Positions 15,389-25,888 are shown, counted from the stretch's first letter. The stretch: 64,000 nt of DNA from Nocardia sputorum (GCF_027924405.1 NZ_AP026978.1:3596001-3660000), one strand, 5' to 3'. The notes: generated from the sequence alone by a model not told the origin. Translations and numbers: made by a program.

Positions 15389-17168
15389 CTCGCGTCCTCG
15401 GCCGACCATCGACCTCACCCGCCGCGACCTGCTGCGCGGCACGCTCGCGGCCGGAATGGCCGTCGCCGCCGCGCCGGCGCACGCCGCCCCCGCAGCACGC
15501 CGAACGCCAGGGTCGCGCACCGCAGGCAAATCGGTCGCGATCCTCGGCGGCGGAGTCGCCGGGCTGTCGGCGGCACACGAACTGATCGAGCGCGGCTACG
15601 CGGTCACCGTGTACGAACCGGCGTTCCTCGGCGGCAAGGCCCGCAGCATGGGCGTGCCGGGCACCGGCACCGGCGGCCGCGCGGACCTGCCCGGCGAGCA
15701 CGGCTTCCGGTTCTTTCCCGGCTGCTATCAGAACCTTCCGGACACCATGCGGCGCATTCCCTTCCCGGGCAATCCCGATGGCGTCGCGGGCAACCTGGTC
15801 CGGGTCGAGGGCACCGTCGCGGGCTTCCGGGGCAGGCCGCCGATCTATGCGCCGGTCGAATTCGGTGGCCTCGACCAGCTCGACCCGCAGCGGTTGCAGA
15901 ACACCCTGATCGGTGCCTTCGGCTTCGTTCCCGAACTGCCACCGGCCGAACTCGCCTTCTTCGCCAAACAGATGGTCGTCTGGTTCACCTCCTGTACCGA
16001 ACGTCGATTCGGGCAGTGGGAATACGTGACGTGGGAGCAGATCCTGCGCGCCGAGGGCAAGTCACCGGCTTATCGCGAATACCTGGTCAGCGCCTTGACC
16101 CGGATCACCGTAGCGGCCAAACCCCAAGTGAGTTCGGCCCGCACGATCGGCACCATCGGCGAGGCGCTGGTGCTGGCGGGCAGCGGGGCGATCCCGCAGT
16201 ATTCCGCCGGTATCGACCGTATTCTCAACCGCCCCACCAATGAGGCATGGATCGATCCGTGGGTGACATATCTGCGGTCGCGGGGCGTGCAGTTCGTGAT
16301 GGGTCAGCGGGCGACGCGGCTGCGGTTGCGCGACGGCCGGATCGCCTCGGTGACGGTGACCGACCCCAGCGGCCGCGCCACCGCGGTCACCGCGGATTGG
16401 TATCTGTGCGCGATGCCGGTGGACAACGCGGTCCCGCTGCTGAGCGAGGACATCCTCGACGCCGACCCGCATCTGGCCGGCATGCGGGAGCTGCGTACCG
16501 ATTGGATGGTCGGCATCCAGTACTACCTCGCCCGTCCCACCGAGCTGCCGGAAGGTCACATCGCGGCGCTCGGCTCGCCGTGGGCGCTCACCGCGTTGCG
16601 GCAAGCGCCGATGTGGGTGGGCGATTTCGCCGCCCGCTACGGCGACGGCACCGTGCGGGAATGCCTTTCGGTGGACATCTCCGACTGGGATTCCCCCGGC
16701 ATCCGCTTCCGCCGTCCGGCCAAACAGTGCACCGCCGCCGAGATCGCCGAAGAGGTGTGGGCCCAGCTCGCCGAATGGCTCAACACCGGAACGGGCTGGC
16801 TGCGTCCCGAGGACATCCGCTCCTGGCATCTGGACCCCGGGATCAGCTGGAGCGCGAGCGGCATCCACAACGAGACCCCGCTGCTGGTCAACACGGTCGG
16901 CTCCTACGACCACCGCCCGCAGGCGCGCTGCGCCGTTCCGAACCTGTTCTTCGGCGGCGACCACGTGCGCAACAACATCGACCTCGCGACGATGGAGGGC
17001 GCCAACGAATCCGGACGCGCCGCGGCCAACGCGATCCTCGACGCCGCCGACGACCCGGCGCCCCGCGTGCCGATCTTTCCGTTGGTGTCCCTGCCGGTGT
17101 TCGAGCCGTGGAAACGCATCGACGCCGACCGCTACCGCGCCGGATTGCCCCACCTGCTCGACGTGTGA
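15381..17168 (+). CDS. Tat-exported FAD-dependent amine oxidase/desaturase-like oxidoreductase
   Basis: The start at ATG 15381 has AGGAG upstream and overlaps the previous gene by 8 bp. The first 35 residues form a twin-arginine signal (TRRDLLRGTLAAG, then AHAAP). An FAD Rossmann motif follows (VAILGGGVAGLSAAHEL), then GGKARS and GEHGFRFFPGCY, typical of phytoene/zeta-carotene desaturases and hydroxysqualene dehydroxylases. The C-terminal FAD site is NLFFGGDHVRNNID with ATMEGANESG. The length of 595 residues is normal for this branch. A Tat signal on such an enzyme suggests folding with FAD in the cytoplasm and action outside the membrane. The substrate is probably an isoprenoid or other lipid (inference). 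Confidence 0.88.
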   Translation: MHDSRPRPTIDLTRRDLLRGTLAAGMAVAAAPAHAAPAARRTPGSRTAGKSVAILGGGVAGLSAAHELIERGYAVTVYEPAFLGGKARSMGVPGTGTGGRADLPGEHGFRFFPGCYQNLPDTMRRIPFPGNPDGVAGNLVRVEGTVAGFRGRPPIYAPVEFGGLDQLDPQRLQNTLIGAFGFVPELPPAELAFFAKQMVVWFTSCTERRFGQWEYVTWEQILRAEGKSPAYREYLVSALTRITVAAKPQVSSARTIGTIGEALVLAGSGAIPQYSAGIDRILNRPTNEAWIDPWVTYLRSRGVQFVMGQRATRLRLRDGRIASVTVTDPSGRATAVTADWYLCAMPVDNAVPLLSEDILDADPHLAGMRELRTDWMVGIQYYLARPTELPEGHIAALGSPWALTALRQAPMWVGDFAARYGDGTVRECLSVDISDWDSPGIRFRRPAKQCTAAEIAEEVWAQLAEWLNTGTGWLRPEDIRSWHLDPGISWSASGIHNETPLLVNTVGSYDHRPQARCAVPNLFFGGDHVRNNIDLATMEGANESGRAAANAILDAADDPAPRVPIFPLVSLPVFEPWKRIDADRYRAGLPHLLDV

Positions 17169-17203
17169 CCGGGCGGCGCCGCGGAATGCCCGTCCGGTCT
17201 CGC

Positions 17204-17983
17204 TCAGGACGCCTCGGCGGCGGTGCTGCTCGTGGTGGCCAGGATCGTCTGCGCGACCAACCGCGGGTCATCGATCATCGGCACGTGACCGGTGTCGGGC
17301 AGCACGGAGAACACCGCCTCCGGCAGCCGCACCCGGGCGATCGGGCCGTGGACCGGTTCGGGCAGCACCCGGTCGTGTTCTGCCCAGGCCACGGTGATCG
17401 GGCACGGCAACGGGGTGAGCGGAGCGATCTGTTCGTCGGTGCCGAGCAAGTCTGCGGTGACGGTGCATCCCAGCAGGTCGCGTAAGCAGGTCATGGCCTG
17501 CGCCGCGCTGAGGCGATCACCGTGCACGGCGATGTTGCGCAACGCGATCCGCCGCACCACCGCGCTGCGCAGCCCCAGCGGGGCGAGGAAGCCGAACAGC
17601 TGCCCGGTGATCGCCTCGCGAGCGATGCGGCGAGTCGCGGCCGAGCGGCTGCGGTCCCCGGCCTCCCAGAACCCGGCGGGCGAGAGCGCGCAGACGGTCT
17701 CGGCTCGACCGCGACGGGCCAATTCGATCGCCATCCAGCCACCCAGCGAATTGCCCGCGATGTGCACCCGGCGCAGCCCCAGCCCGTCCAGCCGCCGTTC
17801 GATATCGTCCACCAGATGCTCGACCCGCGCCGGTCGCCGCAGGGCGGGCGGGCCGCCCCGGTGGCCCAGCGCGGTCGGTGTGATCACCTCGTGCCGGGCG
17901 GCGAGCAAGGGCGTGACGTCGTCCCACACCCGTTCGGACATCGTGACACCGTGCAGAAGAACGATCGGGGGCTTGCTGGGCAT
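17204..17983 (-). CDS. Alpha/beta hydrolase
   Basis: The start is set at ATG 17983 with GAAGGGA upstream; a longer frame to 18031 exists. The 259-residue protein has the oxyanion strand IVLLHGVTMSERVWDD, the nucleophile elbow GNSLGG, an acid in WAEHDRVLP and the histidine in DTGHVPMIDDP, a complete Ser-Asp-His triad for a single-domain esterase or lipase. It converges on the FAD pair across a 35-bp gap. The 297 bp upstream (17984-18280) hold no further gene that I can support. Confidence 0.88.
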   Translation of the reverse strand: MPSKPPIVLLHGVTMSERVWDDVTPLLAARHEVITPTALGHRGGPPALRRPARVEHLVDDIERRLDGLGLRRVHIAGNSLGGWMAIELARRGRAETVCALSPAGFWEAGDRSRSAATRRIAREAITGQLFGFLAPLGLRSAVVRRIALRNIAVHGDRLSAAQAMTCLRDLLGCTVTADLLGTDEQIAPLTPLPCPITVAWAEHDRVLPEPVHGPIARVRLPEAVFSVLPDTGHVPMIDDPRLVAQTILATTSSTAAEAS

Positions 17984-18280
17984 TGGCGTCCCTTCGATTT
18001 CGTAGTGCGGTCCGGAAGGTGGATACCACAACCTCGCCTACGGTGACAGCGGAAAGACCGACTTCACCGATCGATCGGCGATGTTTGCTCGCCGGAACGC
18101 TACTCGCCGCGCAGGTGTCGCCGGAACGCCGCGGCGGAGGCTCCGATTCCCGATCACCGGAGTAGGCAAGCGCCGCAAGGCTTTCCATGAAGCAAGCCGT
18201 CGGAACACACCGGAACCCGCTCATCGGATGCGCCGAACTCCAGCCGCGCGAGGATTTTTCCGGCCGCGGCGGCTTGCCGG

Positions 18281-19633
18281 TCAGCGCAGGATGCCCGCCT
18301 GCGCGGCGGCGCGCGTCCAAGACGGGAATTCCGACAGCAAGCGGTCGTAGAGCTCCGGATCCGGCACGTGCTCGATGTCGTCGACCGCGAAGAATCCGGT
18401 GTTGTCCACGCGCCTGCCGCCGAGGGTGTCGAGGCGTTCGAGCACCCCGAAGCCGCCCGCACTGCCCAGACCGACGAACTGCCAGAAGATGGGTTCGGCC
18501 ACCGCCTCTCGCAATTGCTGTTCGATCTCACGGTTCTTGTAGATGCCGCCGTCGGAGAAGAACAGCACCAGCGTCGGGACCGGCGCCGGTTCGGCGCGCA
18601 CGAACGCGCGGACCTCCGCGAGCACCTTCTGCTCCTCGTTGAGGATGCCGACCTTGCGCATGTCGACCTGGCCGTCACGCAAGCCCCTGGCCGGCCTGCG
18701 TCCGCCGAACAAGGACAACTGACCGCAGCGCACGTGCAGCTCCAGCCACTGCGGCAGCTCGCCGACGCGCAGATCGGGCAGGCGGGCGGGATTGCTGGCG
18801 AACGTCCACGCCTGCATCGCGCCGTTGTCGTCCAGCTGCGCCGCGACGGCGGCCATGCGCTCCACCACGCGGTGCACGACGCCGGACTGGTACAGGCCGG
18901 TCATCGACCCCGACGCGTCGAGCACCAGGACGACCCGTGCGGTCAGGCCGCCCAGCCCGTGCTTGTCCAGGCAGACGGCGACCTGTTGTTTGCGCAACGA
19001 CAGCCGCTCGCGCATGTCGACCGGCAACCGGTTCTCGTCCTCGGTGAACCGGACACCGGGCATCGGCGGCGGGGGCGGGGGCACTTCCCGCACCGGCACC
19101 GGCGGTGCGACAGGTTCCGCGTCGTCGACGGTGATGCCGAAATCCGTTGCCAGTCCCGCCAATCCACTCGACCAGCCCTGCCCCACCGCACGGAACTTCC
19201 AGGCTCCGGCGCGCCGGTACAGTTCCCCGCACAGCAATGCCGTCTCCGGTCCCGCGGCGATGTCGTAACGCGCGATCTCGGCGCCGGTGGCCGTGTCCAG
19301 CAGCCGCAGACGCAAGCCCGCGATCCGCCCGAACGGCGCGCCGTCGGCGGACGCGCACACCACGACGCGGTCGACGCCGGGCTCGATTCGAGCCAAGTCG
19401 ACCTCGACCGCGTCGGCCGCGCCCTGCCCGCCGAGGTACCGGACGGCGCCGCCGGGGTGTTCGGGTTGGTTGTAGAACACGAAGTCCGCGTCCGACCGGA
19501 CGCGGCCCGCCGCGCTCAGCAACAGCGCCGACAAGTCGGGCGCGGGCACGCCGGGGCCGGCCGACCATTCCAGGACCGCGCGCACAGCCGGCACGGTGAC
19601 GGGCGCGTTCGCCCCTTTGCTCAGGGTGGGCAC
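18281..19633 (-). CDS. TerD domain-von Willebrand factor A domain protein
   Basis: The first 190 residues match the TerD/CABP fold of tellurite-resistance and calcium-binding proteins (start [31 protein letters not shown]; the acidic [16 protein letters not shown] strand; [19 protein letters not shown]). A Pro-rich linker (PPPPPPMPG) leads to a VWA domain with the metal-ion MIDAS motif DASGSM and [10 protein letters not shown]. Such TerD-VWA proteins belong to stress-response ter systems; no other ter genes are adjacent, so this is a solitary member. It is probably cytoplasmic, with no signal peptide or transmembrane segment. Confidence 0.9.
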   Translation of the reverse strand: MPTLSKGANAPVTVPAVRAVLEWSAGPGVPAPDLSALLLSAAGRVRSDADFVFYNQPEHPGGAVRYLGGQGAADAVEVDLARIEPGVDRVVVCASADGAPFGRIAGLRLRLLDTATGAEIARYDIAAGPETALLCGELYRRAGAWKFRAVGQGWSSGLAGLATDFGITVDDAEPVAPPVPVREVPPPPPPMPGVRFTEDENRLPVDMRERLSLRKQQVAVCLDKHGLGGLTARVVLVLDASGSMTGLYQSGVVHRVVERMAAVAAQLDDNGAMQAWTFASNPARLPDLRVGELPQWLELHVRCGQLSLFGGRRPARGLRDGQVDMRKVGILNEEQKVLAEVRAFVRAEPAPVPTLVLFFSDGGIYKNREIEQQLREAVAEPIFWQFVGLGSAGGFGVLERLDTLGGRRVDNTGFFAVDDIEHVPDPELYDRLLSEFPSWTRAAAQAGILR

Positions 19634-19682
19634 GCCCTCCAGTGTGCCGTCCGCGGACGCGCGGCCGCGAATGTCCGCGCGG

Positions 19683-20096
19683 TCAGACGGCTTCCGGCCG
19701 CCACGTGGCCACCGCCCAGATCACGACGATGTTCAGCGCGATCACCAGGATCGACCACGCCGGGTAGTACGGCAGCCACATGAAGTTCGCGATGATCGAC
19801 AGGGCCGCCAGGCAGATCGCCACCACCCGCGCCCACGTCGCGCCGGTCATCAAGCCCAGCGCCGCGATGACCAGGAGGATGCCGATCACGATGTGGATCC
19901 AGCCCCAGGTCGTGGTATCGAACTTGTAGACGTACTCGGCGCCGACGACGATGAGGTCGTCCTCGGCGACCGCCGAGATGCCCTCGAAGATCGACAGCAC
20001 ACCGACGGTCAGCAGCAGGATCGCGGCCGCTATGGACGTGCCCGCCGCGATGCCACGGCGGACGGGGTGTGGCTCCGGTTCGGTCATGTGCGTCAT
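19683..20096 (-). CDS. Small four-helix membrane protein, DUF7144-like
   Basis: The 137-residue protein has four hydrophobic helices: [21 protein letters not shown], a helix around [18 protein letters not shown], one around [18 protein letters not shown], and one around [16 protein letters not shown]. The [11 protein letters not shown] and MTGATWARV motifs recall the DUF7144 family of actinobacterial membrane proteins; the assignment is from memory. The function is unknown. It could also start at the second Met (20087). It lies 49 bp downstream of no clear operon partner and reads away from the LAL regulator. Confidence 0.8.
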   Translation of the reverse strand: MTHMTEPEPHPVRRGIAAGTSIAAAILLLTVGVLSIFEGISAVAEDDLIVVGAEYVYKFDTTTWGWIHIVIGILLVIAALGLMTGATWARVVAICLAALSIIANFMWLPYYPAWSILVIALNIVVIWAVATWRPEAV

Positions 20097-20321
20097 CGGT
20101 CGCCCCCTTTCTCGGGAAGTAGTGGACGGACGCCTTCCGAATCTCCACCAGTCACACCGTTCGGCACTTCACCCGTTTCGGGTGACTCCGATTTTTCGCG
20201 GGCTCGCGAAATGAAAATTCCATAACGACGACACATGAGGGGATCGAGCCGACTTCCCATTGGGTAAGTTCCGCTACCGAGGCGCGGTAGTGATCTGTCA
20301 GCACACGGCCCGGGAGGCACG

Positions 20322-22940
20322 GTGACCACCTCGCACGTCCCCGCTCTACGCCGCGTCCCCGCCGCGGCGCAATCCGCCGCCGAGATACCGGCGTTGCCGT
20401 TCACACCGATGCCCCGGCCCGAGCTCTACGCCGCCGCCGACCGGTTGTCGTCCGCTCGCGACGGACACGTGCTGCTGATCTGCGCGCCCGCCGGGACCGG
20501 GAAAACCGTACTGACGGCCGACTGGGCCGCCCGGCGCGCCGCGAGCGGATCCGACGTCGCCTGGCTGACGGTCACCGATCAGCTCGACGATGCGACGGCC
20601 CTGTGGACCGCGCTGCACGCACGCTTCGACATCGCGGTCACCGCATGCCCCGGACCGCCGAGCGCCCAGGCCGCGGCGCTCGTCGAAACCCTGGCGGCAC
20701 GGACGACGCGGACGGTCCTCGTGCTCGACGACGCTCATATGCTCACCGACCCGCTCGCGCTCGCCGGCCTCGAACACTTCCTGCACCATGCCCCACCGAC
20801 GGTCACGACGGTGCTGTGCGCCCGCTTCGCCCCGCCGATCCGCTGGCACGTCCTCGACCTGCACGCCCGGCTCACCCGGTGGGGTCCGGGCGAACTCGCC
20901 TTCAACCCGGCCGAGATCGACACGCTGTGCCGGGACCACGGTTGCGAACTCACCGGCGCGGAACTCGAGACGCTGTGCACCCTGACCGAGGGCTGGGCCG
21001 CACTAGTGCGCATCGCCGCGACCCAGGTGGCCGCCAGGACCGACGACCGCGCCGCGGCGCTCACCGTGCTCGCGCGCCCGGCCCGCGCGATCGCCGACTA
21101 CCTGACAAGCGAACTCGTCACGGGACTGCCGCCCGCACTGCGCCAGTTCCTCACCTACACCAGCATTCCCGTCGCGTTCACCGAGCAACTCGCCGACGAA
21201 CTCGTCGGCGGCGGTGCGGGGCATCATCTCTACGAGCTCGATCGCATCGACTTCCCGATCGCCTCCGTCGTCCGCGACGGCGACGTGTGGTTCTCCTGTC
21301 ATCCGCTGGTGCGCGCACTCTTCCTCGCCGAGGCCCGCCGCCTGGGGCCGCAGCTGTGCGCGGAACTGCACCGCCAGTCGGCCCGCTGGTTGCGCTCGGC
21401 GGGGCTGCCCGCTTCCGCGCTGCCGCACGAGCTCGCGGGCGCGGACCCCGACCAGCTCCGCGAATTCCTGTCCACCTGCGCGTTGCGCATGGTCCTCGAC
21501 GGAATGGGCGCGACGTTGTTCGATCAGCTCGCCCGCTCGGCGCCCGACCTGCTCGACGACCCGTTCCTGTGGCTGGTGCGGGTCGTCGACGCGTTGGTGG
21601 CGGGCAGCACCGCCGCCGCGGTGGCCTGCCTGGACACCGCGCGGGCGCGGCGCGCCGCGAAGGTCTCCTTCGCCTCCCCTGAGCGGCTCGACGCGCTCAC
21701 GCTCGCCGCGACGATCGACGTCGCGGCGACCACCGGGACCGTTCCGTCCCGGATCCCGGACGACGTCGCGCCGACCGGCGACCCCGATCTGGACGCCTAC
21801 ACCGAGATCCAGATCGCCACCGCCTTCATCGCCGGCGGCGCGGTCGAACGCGGCGAACAGCTGCTGCATTCCGGACTCGCACTCGCCGAGCACGCGACCC
21901 GTCCCCGCCTGGTACTGCGGGCGCTGACCCGGTTGGCGTTCGCCGCCGACGCCGTCGACGCCGCCACCGCGATGCGTGATCGCGCGGCGCGCGCGCTGGC
22001 GATAGCGGAGGAACACGGGCTGCTGGAGACCACCGACGCCGTCCAGGCGACCGCCGTCGCCGCTTACGGCGCCTACCTGCAAGGCGAGACGCCCGACGCG
22101 GCTCAGGTCGCGTCCCTCCGCACCGAGCGTGTCGATCACGACGGCTCCTGCGGACCGGTCGCCGGTTGGCGCGGCCACGTCGTGGGCCGATTGCTGGAGC
22201 TCGAGCGGGCCGAGGGGCAGTCCGCCGCGGTCGACGCGCTGCGCCGCAGCCTGCTCGCCCTGCTGGAACACCGGGCGGTGCCCGCCGCGACGGGCAGCCT
22301 GATCCTGCCGGTGGTGTGGGCGCTGCTGCGCGTGCACGATGCCAGGACGGCGCAATTGCTGGTCGAACGCGCGCGCGGCATCGTCGGGGAAGTCCCCGAA
22401 GTGCGGTTGGCCGATGCGGCGCTGCACGCGGTGGCCGATCGTCGCAAGGCGACCTGCGCGGTTCTCGAACCGCTCCTGGATCGCGCCGGCGACCTGCGTC
22501 CGGTCAGCGCGGTGACCGGATGGCTGCTGTACTCCGCGGCGCAGCACGAGTCCCGGGCCCCGGCCAAAGCCCTCACCGCACTCGAGTACGCGCTCGGGTC
22601 CGCCACGCCGCACCGGCTCCTGCGGCCGTTTCTCGACGTGCCCGCCGCGATGCCGCTGCTGGACAGCTACGCGGGCCGTCTCGGCCGGGCGGAGAGCTTC
22701 GCGGAGTCGATCCGGCGGCATCCCGCCGCGCGCCGCAGGCCCGCCTATCCCGCCTTGACCCACACCGAGATGACCGTGCTCAAGCAGTTGCCGTCCGGCC
22801 GCACCGCCCAGCAGATCGCCGAGGACCTCGGTGTCTCGGTCAACACCGTCAAAACCCATCTGCGCGGCATCTACGGCAAGCTGGGCACGAATTCCCGGGT
22901 CGACGCGCTCGACCACGCGCGCCGCGGCGGCCTGCTCTGA
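20322..22940 (+). CDS. LAL (MalT-like) LuxR-family transcriptional regulator
   Basis: The start is GTG 20322 with GGGAGG five bases before it. The 872-residue protein has an N-terminal STAND ATPase with Walker A CAPAGTGKT (about residues 55-62) and Walker B VLVLDDAHM, a helical repeat region with TPR-like Ala-rich repeats, and a C-terminal LuxR helix-turn-helix (LTHTEMTVLKQLPSGRTAQQ, then VSVNTVKTHLRGIYGKL). Such LAL proteins are signal-dependent activators of catabolic or secondary-metabolite genes. phoD follows 54 bp downstream, so they may be cotranscribed. The inducer is unknown. Confidence 0.92.
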   Translation: MTTSHVPALRRVPAAAQSAAEIPALPFTPMPRPELYAAADRLSSARDGHVLLICAPAGTGKTVLTADWAARRAASGSDVAWLTVTDQLDDATALWTALHARFDIAVTACPGPPSAQAAALVETLAARTTRTVLVLDDAHMLTDPLALAGLEHFLHHAPPTVTTVLCARFAPPIRWHVLDLHARLTRWGPGELAFNPAEIDTLCRDHGCELTGAELETLCTLTEGWAALVRIAATQVAARTDDRAAALTVLARPARAIADYLTSELVTGLPPALRQFLTYTSIPVAFTEQLADELVGGGAGHHLYELDRIDFPIASVVRDGDVWFSCHPLVRALFLAEARRLGPQLCAELHRQSARWLRSAGLPASALPHELAGADPDQLREFLSTCALRMVLDGMGATLFDQLARSAPDLLDDPFLWLVRVVDALVAGSTAAAVACLDTARARRAAKVSFASPERLDALTLAATIDVAATTGTVPSRIPDDVAPTGDPDLDAYTEIQIATAFIAGGAVERGEQLLHSGLALAEHATRPRLVLRALTRLAFAADAVDAATAMRDRAARALAIAEEHGLLETTDAVQATAVAAYGAYLQGETPDAAQVASLRTERVDHDGSCGPVAGWRGHVVGRLLELERAEGQSAAVDALRRSLLALLEHRAVPAATGSLILPVVWALLRVHDARTAQLLVERARGIVGEVPEVRLADAALHAVADRRKATCAVLEPLLDRAGDLRPVSAVTGWLLYSAAQHESRAPAKALTALEYALGSATPHRLLRPFLDVPAAMPLLDSYAGRLGRAESFAESIRRHPAARRRPAYPALTHTEMTVLKQLPSGRTAQQIAEDLGVSVNTVKTHLRGIYGKLGTNSRVDALDHARRGGLL

Positions 22941-22994
22941 GCTACCGGCGCCCGCGGCGCCTTCCCGCCGCTGAGCGCGGCCTTACGCTGGGAT

Positions 22995-24650
22995 ATGGCC
23001 CTCTCACGTCGCGAACTGTTCCGAGTCGGCGCCGCAGGGTCGATGGCGGTCCTGGCGGGCACCGCGGCGGCGAGCAGCGCCCGCTTTCCCGCCCCGCGCC
23101 GGCTCGGCGACCCGTTCTCCCTCGGCGTCGCATCCGGCGATCCCGCCCCTGACGGCGTGGTGCTGTGGACGCGGCTGGCGCCGGACCCGCTGGCGCCGGA
23201 CGGTCTCGGCGGCATGCCGGTGGATCCGGTCACGGTCGACTACGAAGTGGCGCACGACGAGCACTTCCGCCAGGTGGTCGCCCGCGGATCCGCGGTGGCC
23301 ACTCGCGCGCTCGGCCACAGCGTGCATCCGGAGGTGCACGGCTTGGCGCCGGACCGCTGGTATTTCTATCGATTCCGGGCGGGCTCGGCCGTGTCACCGG
23401 TGGGGCGCACGCGCACCGCCCCGGCACCCGGACAGGCTCTGGCGCGGCTACGGTTCGCGTTCGCCTCCTGCCAATCGTGGAGTTCCGGCTATTACACCGC
23501 CTACGAGCACATGAGCCGGGAAGACCTGGACCTGGTCGTGCATCTGGGCGACTACATCTACGAGCGGGCCTGGCTGCGCGGGCGAGCGGGCGTCGCCATG
23601 GGTCCGCATTTCCGCGACGAGGCCGTGGACCTGCCCGGCTACCGGCTGCGTTACGCGCTGTACAAATCGGAGCAACCGCTGCGCGCCGCGCACGCCGCGT
23701 TCCCGTGGCTGGTCACCATGGACGATCACGAGGTCGACAACAACTGGGCCGCCGACTCCCCCGGCATCGGCCTGGACATCTGGGGCGTCCCCGCCCTGTT
23801 CCGCCGTCGGCGGGCCGCCGCCTTCCAGGCCATGTACGAGCACCAGCCGCTGCGGCTGGCACAGCTGCCGTCGGCCGCGGGGGTCCGGCTGCATCGACGC
23901 TTCCGGTTCGGTGACCTCGCGGACATCACGATGCTCGACACCCGCCAATACCGCACACCGCAGGTGTGTTCGGACAGCGTGGTCAGCGGGTGCACCGAGC
24001 GGTTCGCGCCGGAACGCACGATTCTCGGTGCAGCGCAACGGGATTGGCTGGTCGACGGGCTGACCCACTCGCCGGCCCGCTGGCAGGTGCTCGGCAATCA
24101 GGTGGGCATGAGCCAGAACGACTCCGATCCGGGTCCTGGGGTCGCCGTCTCCACCGACGCCTGGGACGGCTATGTCGCCGACCGCAACGCGGTGCTGGGC
24201 GCCGCCGCGGCGCGCGGCGCCGGAAACCTGGTGGTGATCACCGGCGACCGGCACGAGAACCAGGCCGCCGACCTGCGGCGGGACTACTCCGATCCGGGGT
24301 CGCCGGTCGTCGCGGCGGAATTCACGGGCACCTCGATCACCAGCAACGGCGACGGAGCCGACTTCGGCGACAAAGGCCGCAGGCTGCTCGCGGCCAACCC
24401 GGACGTCAAATTCTTCAACGCCCAGCGCGGCTATGTCCGGGTGGAACTCGATCATCAGCTATGGCGCAACGACTTCCGCGTCGTGCCCTATGTGCGCCGT
24501 CCCGGCGCGCCCATCCACACTCGCGCAAGCTATGTCGTCCAGAACGGGATTCCCGGTGTGACCGAAGCATGGAGTTCCGGAAACCCGCCCGCCCCACCGC
24601 CCGCGCCCGATGCCGCCAGCCAGGCCGACGCCGATCGCGGCCACCGCTGA
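22995..24650 (+). CDS. phoD: Alkaline phosphatase D (PhoD-like), Tat-exported
   Basis: The 551-residue protein starts with a twin-arginine signal (LSRRELFRVGAAGS; cleavage expected near TAAASSA). The PhoD N-terminal immunoglobulin-like domain follows (PFSLGVASGDPAPDGVVLWT), then the metal-binding catalytic core: FASCQSW, VHLGDYIYE, TMDDHEVDNNW, and VVITGDRHENQA. Members are Ca/Fe-dependent phosphodiesterase/phosphomonoesterases that work outside the cytoplasm to scavenge phosphate. No Pho box was identified. It converges with the next gene with only 2 bp between the stops. Confidence 0.92.
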   Translation: MALSRRELFRVGAAGSMAVLAGTAAASSARFPAPRRLGDPFSLGVASGDPAPDGVVLWTRLAPDPLAPDGLGGMPVDPVTVDYEVAHDEHFRQVVARGSAVATRALGHSVHPEVHGLAPDRWYFYRFRAGSAVSPVGRTRTAPAPGQALARLRFAFASCQSWSSGYYTAYEHMSREDLDLVVHLGDYIYERAWLRGRAGVAMGPHFRDEAVDLPGYRLRYALYKSEQPLRAAHAAFPWLVTMDDHEVDNNWAADSPGIGLDIWGVPALFRRRRAAAFQAMYEHQPLRLAQLPSAAGVRLHRRFRFGDLADITMLDTRQYRTPQVCSDSVVSGCTERFAPERTILGAAQRDWLVDGLTHSPARWQVLGNQVGMSQNDSDPGPGVAVSTDAWDGYVADRNAVLGAAAARGAGNLVVITGDRHENQAADLRRDYSDPGSPVVAAEFTGTSITSNGDGADFGDKGRRLLAANPDVKFFNAQRGYVRVELDHQLWRNDFRVVPYVRRPGAPIHTRASYVVQNGIPGVTEAWSSGNPPAPPPAPDAASQADADRGHR

Positions 24651-24652
24651 CT

Positions 24653-25888
24653 CTAGGCTCGAGCGGCCGCCTGCTCCGAACGCAGGATCAGCACGGTGAT
24701 CTCACTCGGTGCGAACACCCGCAGCTGCGGCCCCCAGAACCCGGTGCCGCGGCTGGTGTAGAGCTGAGTGCGGTCGCCGTGGCGGCTCAGCCCGGCGACG
24801 ACGGGCTGTTCGAGGCGGACGAGATAGTGGAAAGGCCAGATCTGGCCACCGTGGGTGTGGCCGGAGATCTGCAGCGCCACACCCGCGGCGGCGGCGTCGG
24901 CGATCTGCTTGGGCTGGTGGGCGAGCAGGACGACCGGCGCCTCCGGGTCCGCCCCGGCGAGCGCGGCGGGCAGGTCGGGACCGTGGCCGGGCAAGGCGAC
25001 GCCGGTGGGGTCATCGATGCCCGCGATCACCAGCCGATCCTCGCCGCGGCGCACGATCTCGTGCCGGTTGTGCAGCGGCTGCCAGCCGAGCGAGGCCATG
25101 TGATCGATCCAGCCCTGGGCGTCGCCGAAGTATTCGTGGTTGCCGGTGATGTAGAACCGGCCGAGTTCGGCCTCGACCTTGCCCAGCGGATCCACCTGCG
25201 CGTGCCGCTTCGCCACCGATCCGTCCGCGAGGTCGCCCGCGTGACAGGCGATATCGGGACGCTGCTCGTTCACCACCTCCACCACGCGTTCCGACCAGCG
25301 CAGCCGATCCAGCGCGGCGTAATGGGTGTCGGTCACCACGACCATGCGCAGTCCGTCCAGCGCGGCGCCGAGCCCGGGAATGCCTACCTCCACCGTGCGC
25401 ACCCGCGGCACCCGGCGCGCCTCGACCACGCCCCACACCACCAGTACCGTCGTGGCCGCGAGCACGCCGACCGCGACGATCCCGGATCGCGCCGGATCGG
25501 CCACGCCCGCGACGGTCAATCCGGCGCGCGCGATATTGCCCAGCACCGACCAGCTGAACAGCACCCACATCACGCCGAGCAAAGTGTCGCCCACGATCGA
25601 GGCCGCATCCGATTGCGTGGACCCGTGCCCGAGGAACATCGCCGCGGGCAGGCTCACGAACCCGAGCAGGAACAGCGCCGAACCGAGCCAGAACAGCGGG
25701 CCGGATTCCGCGGTGGGCGCCGCCACCAGCGTCCACCAGGGCAGCAGGAACAAGACGGCGGGAATCGCCAGGAACAAGATCAGGCGGGGCACATACTTCA
25801 AGAGGGCTCGTCCTCGTGCGCGGGTGTAGCGCGCGGTCCCTCTCCGGCGCCATGGGCGATGTCGACCATAGCAGCGGTCACGCCACAC
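24653..25888 (-). CDS. Membrane metallophosphoesterase
   Basis: Four or so N-terminal transmembrane helices (LPWWTLV region; SALFLLGFVSLPAAMFLG; LLGVMWVLFSWSVLGNIA; GIVAVGVLAATTVLVVWGVV) are followed by a calcineurin-like phosphoesterase domain: VVVTDTHY, HAGDLADG, ITGNHEYFG and the metal-binding SGHTHGGQIW. Related YkuE/YaeI-type enzymes act on lipid or nucleotide pyrophosphates; the substrate here is unknown. The longest form begins at GTG 25888, overlapping the trpB stop by 11 bp. A start at TTG 25801 (product KYVPRLILF...) is a realistic alternative because the first 29 residues are very Arg-rich and carry no domain. Confidence 0.87.
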   Translation of the reverse strand: MWRDRCYGRHRPWRRRGTARYTRARGRALLKYVPRLILFLAIPAVLFLLPWWTLVAAPTAESGPLFWLGSALFLLGFVSLPAAMFLGHGSTQSDAASIVGDTLLGVMWVLFSWSVLGNIARAGLTVAGVADPARSGIVAVGVLAATTVLVVWGVVEARRVPRVRTVEVGIPGLGAALDGLRMVVVTDTHYAALDRLRWSERVVEVVNEQRPDIACHAGDLADGSVAKRHAQVDPLGKVEAELGRFYITGNHEYFGDAQGWIDHMASLGWQPLHNRHEIVRRGEDRLVIAGIDDPTGVALPGHGPDLPAALAGADPEAPVVLLAHQPKQIADAAAAGVALQISGHTHGGQIWPFHYLVRLEQPVVAGLSRHGDRTQLYTSRGTGFWGPQLRVFAPSEITVLILRSEQAAARA

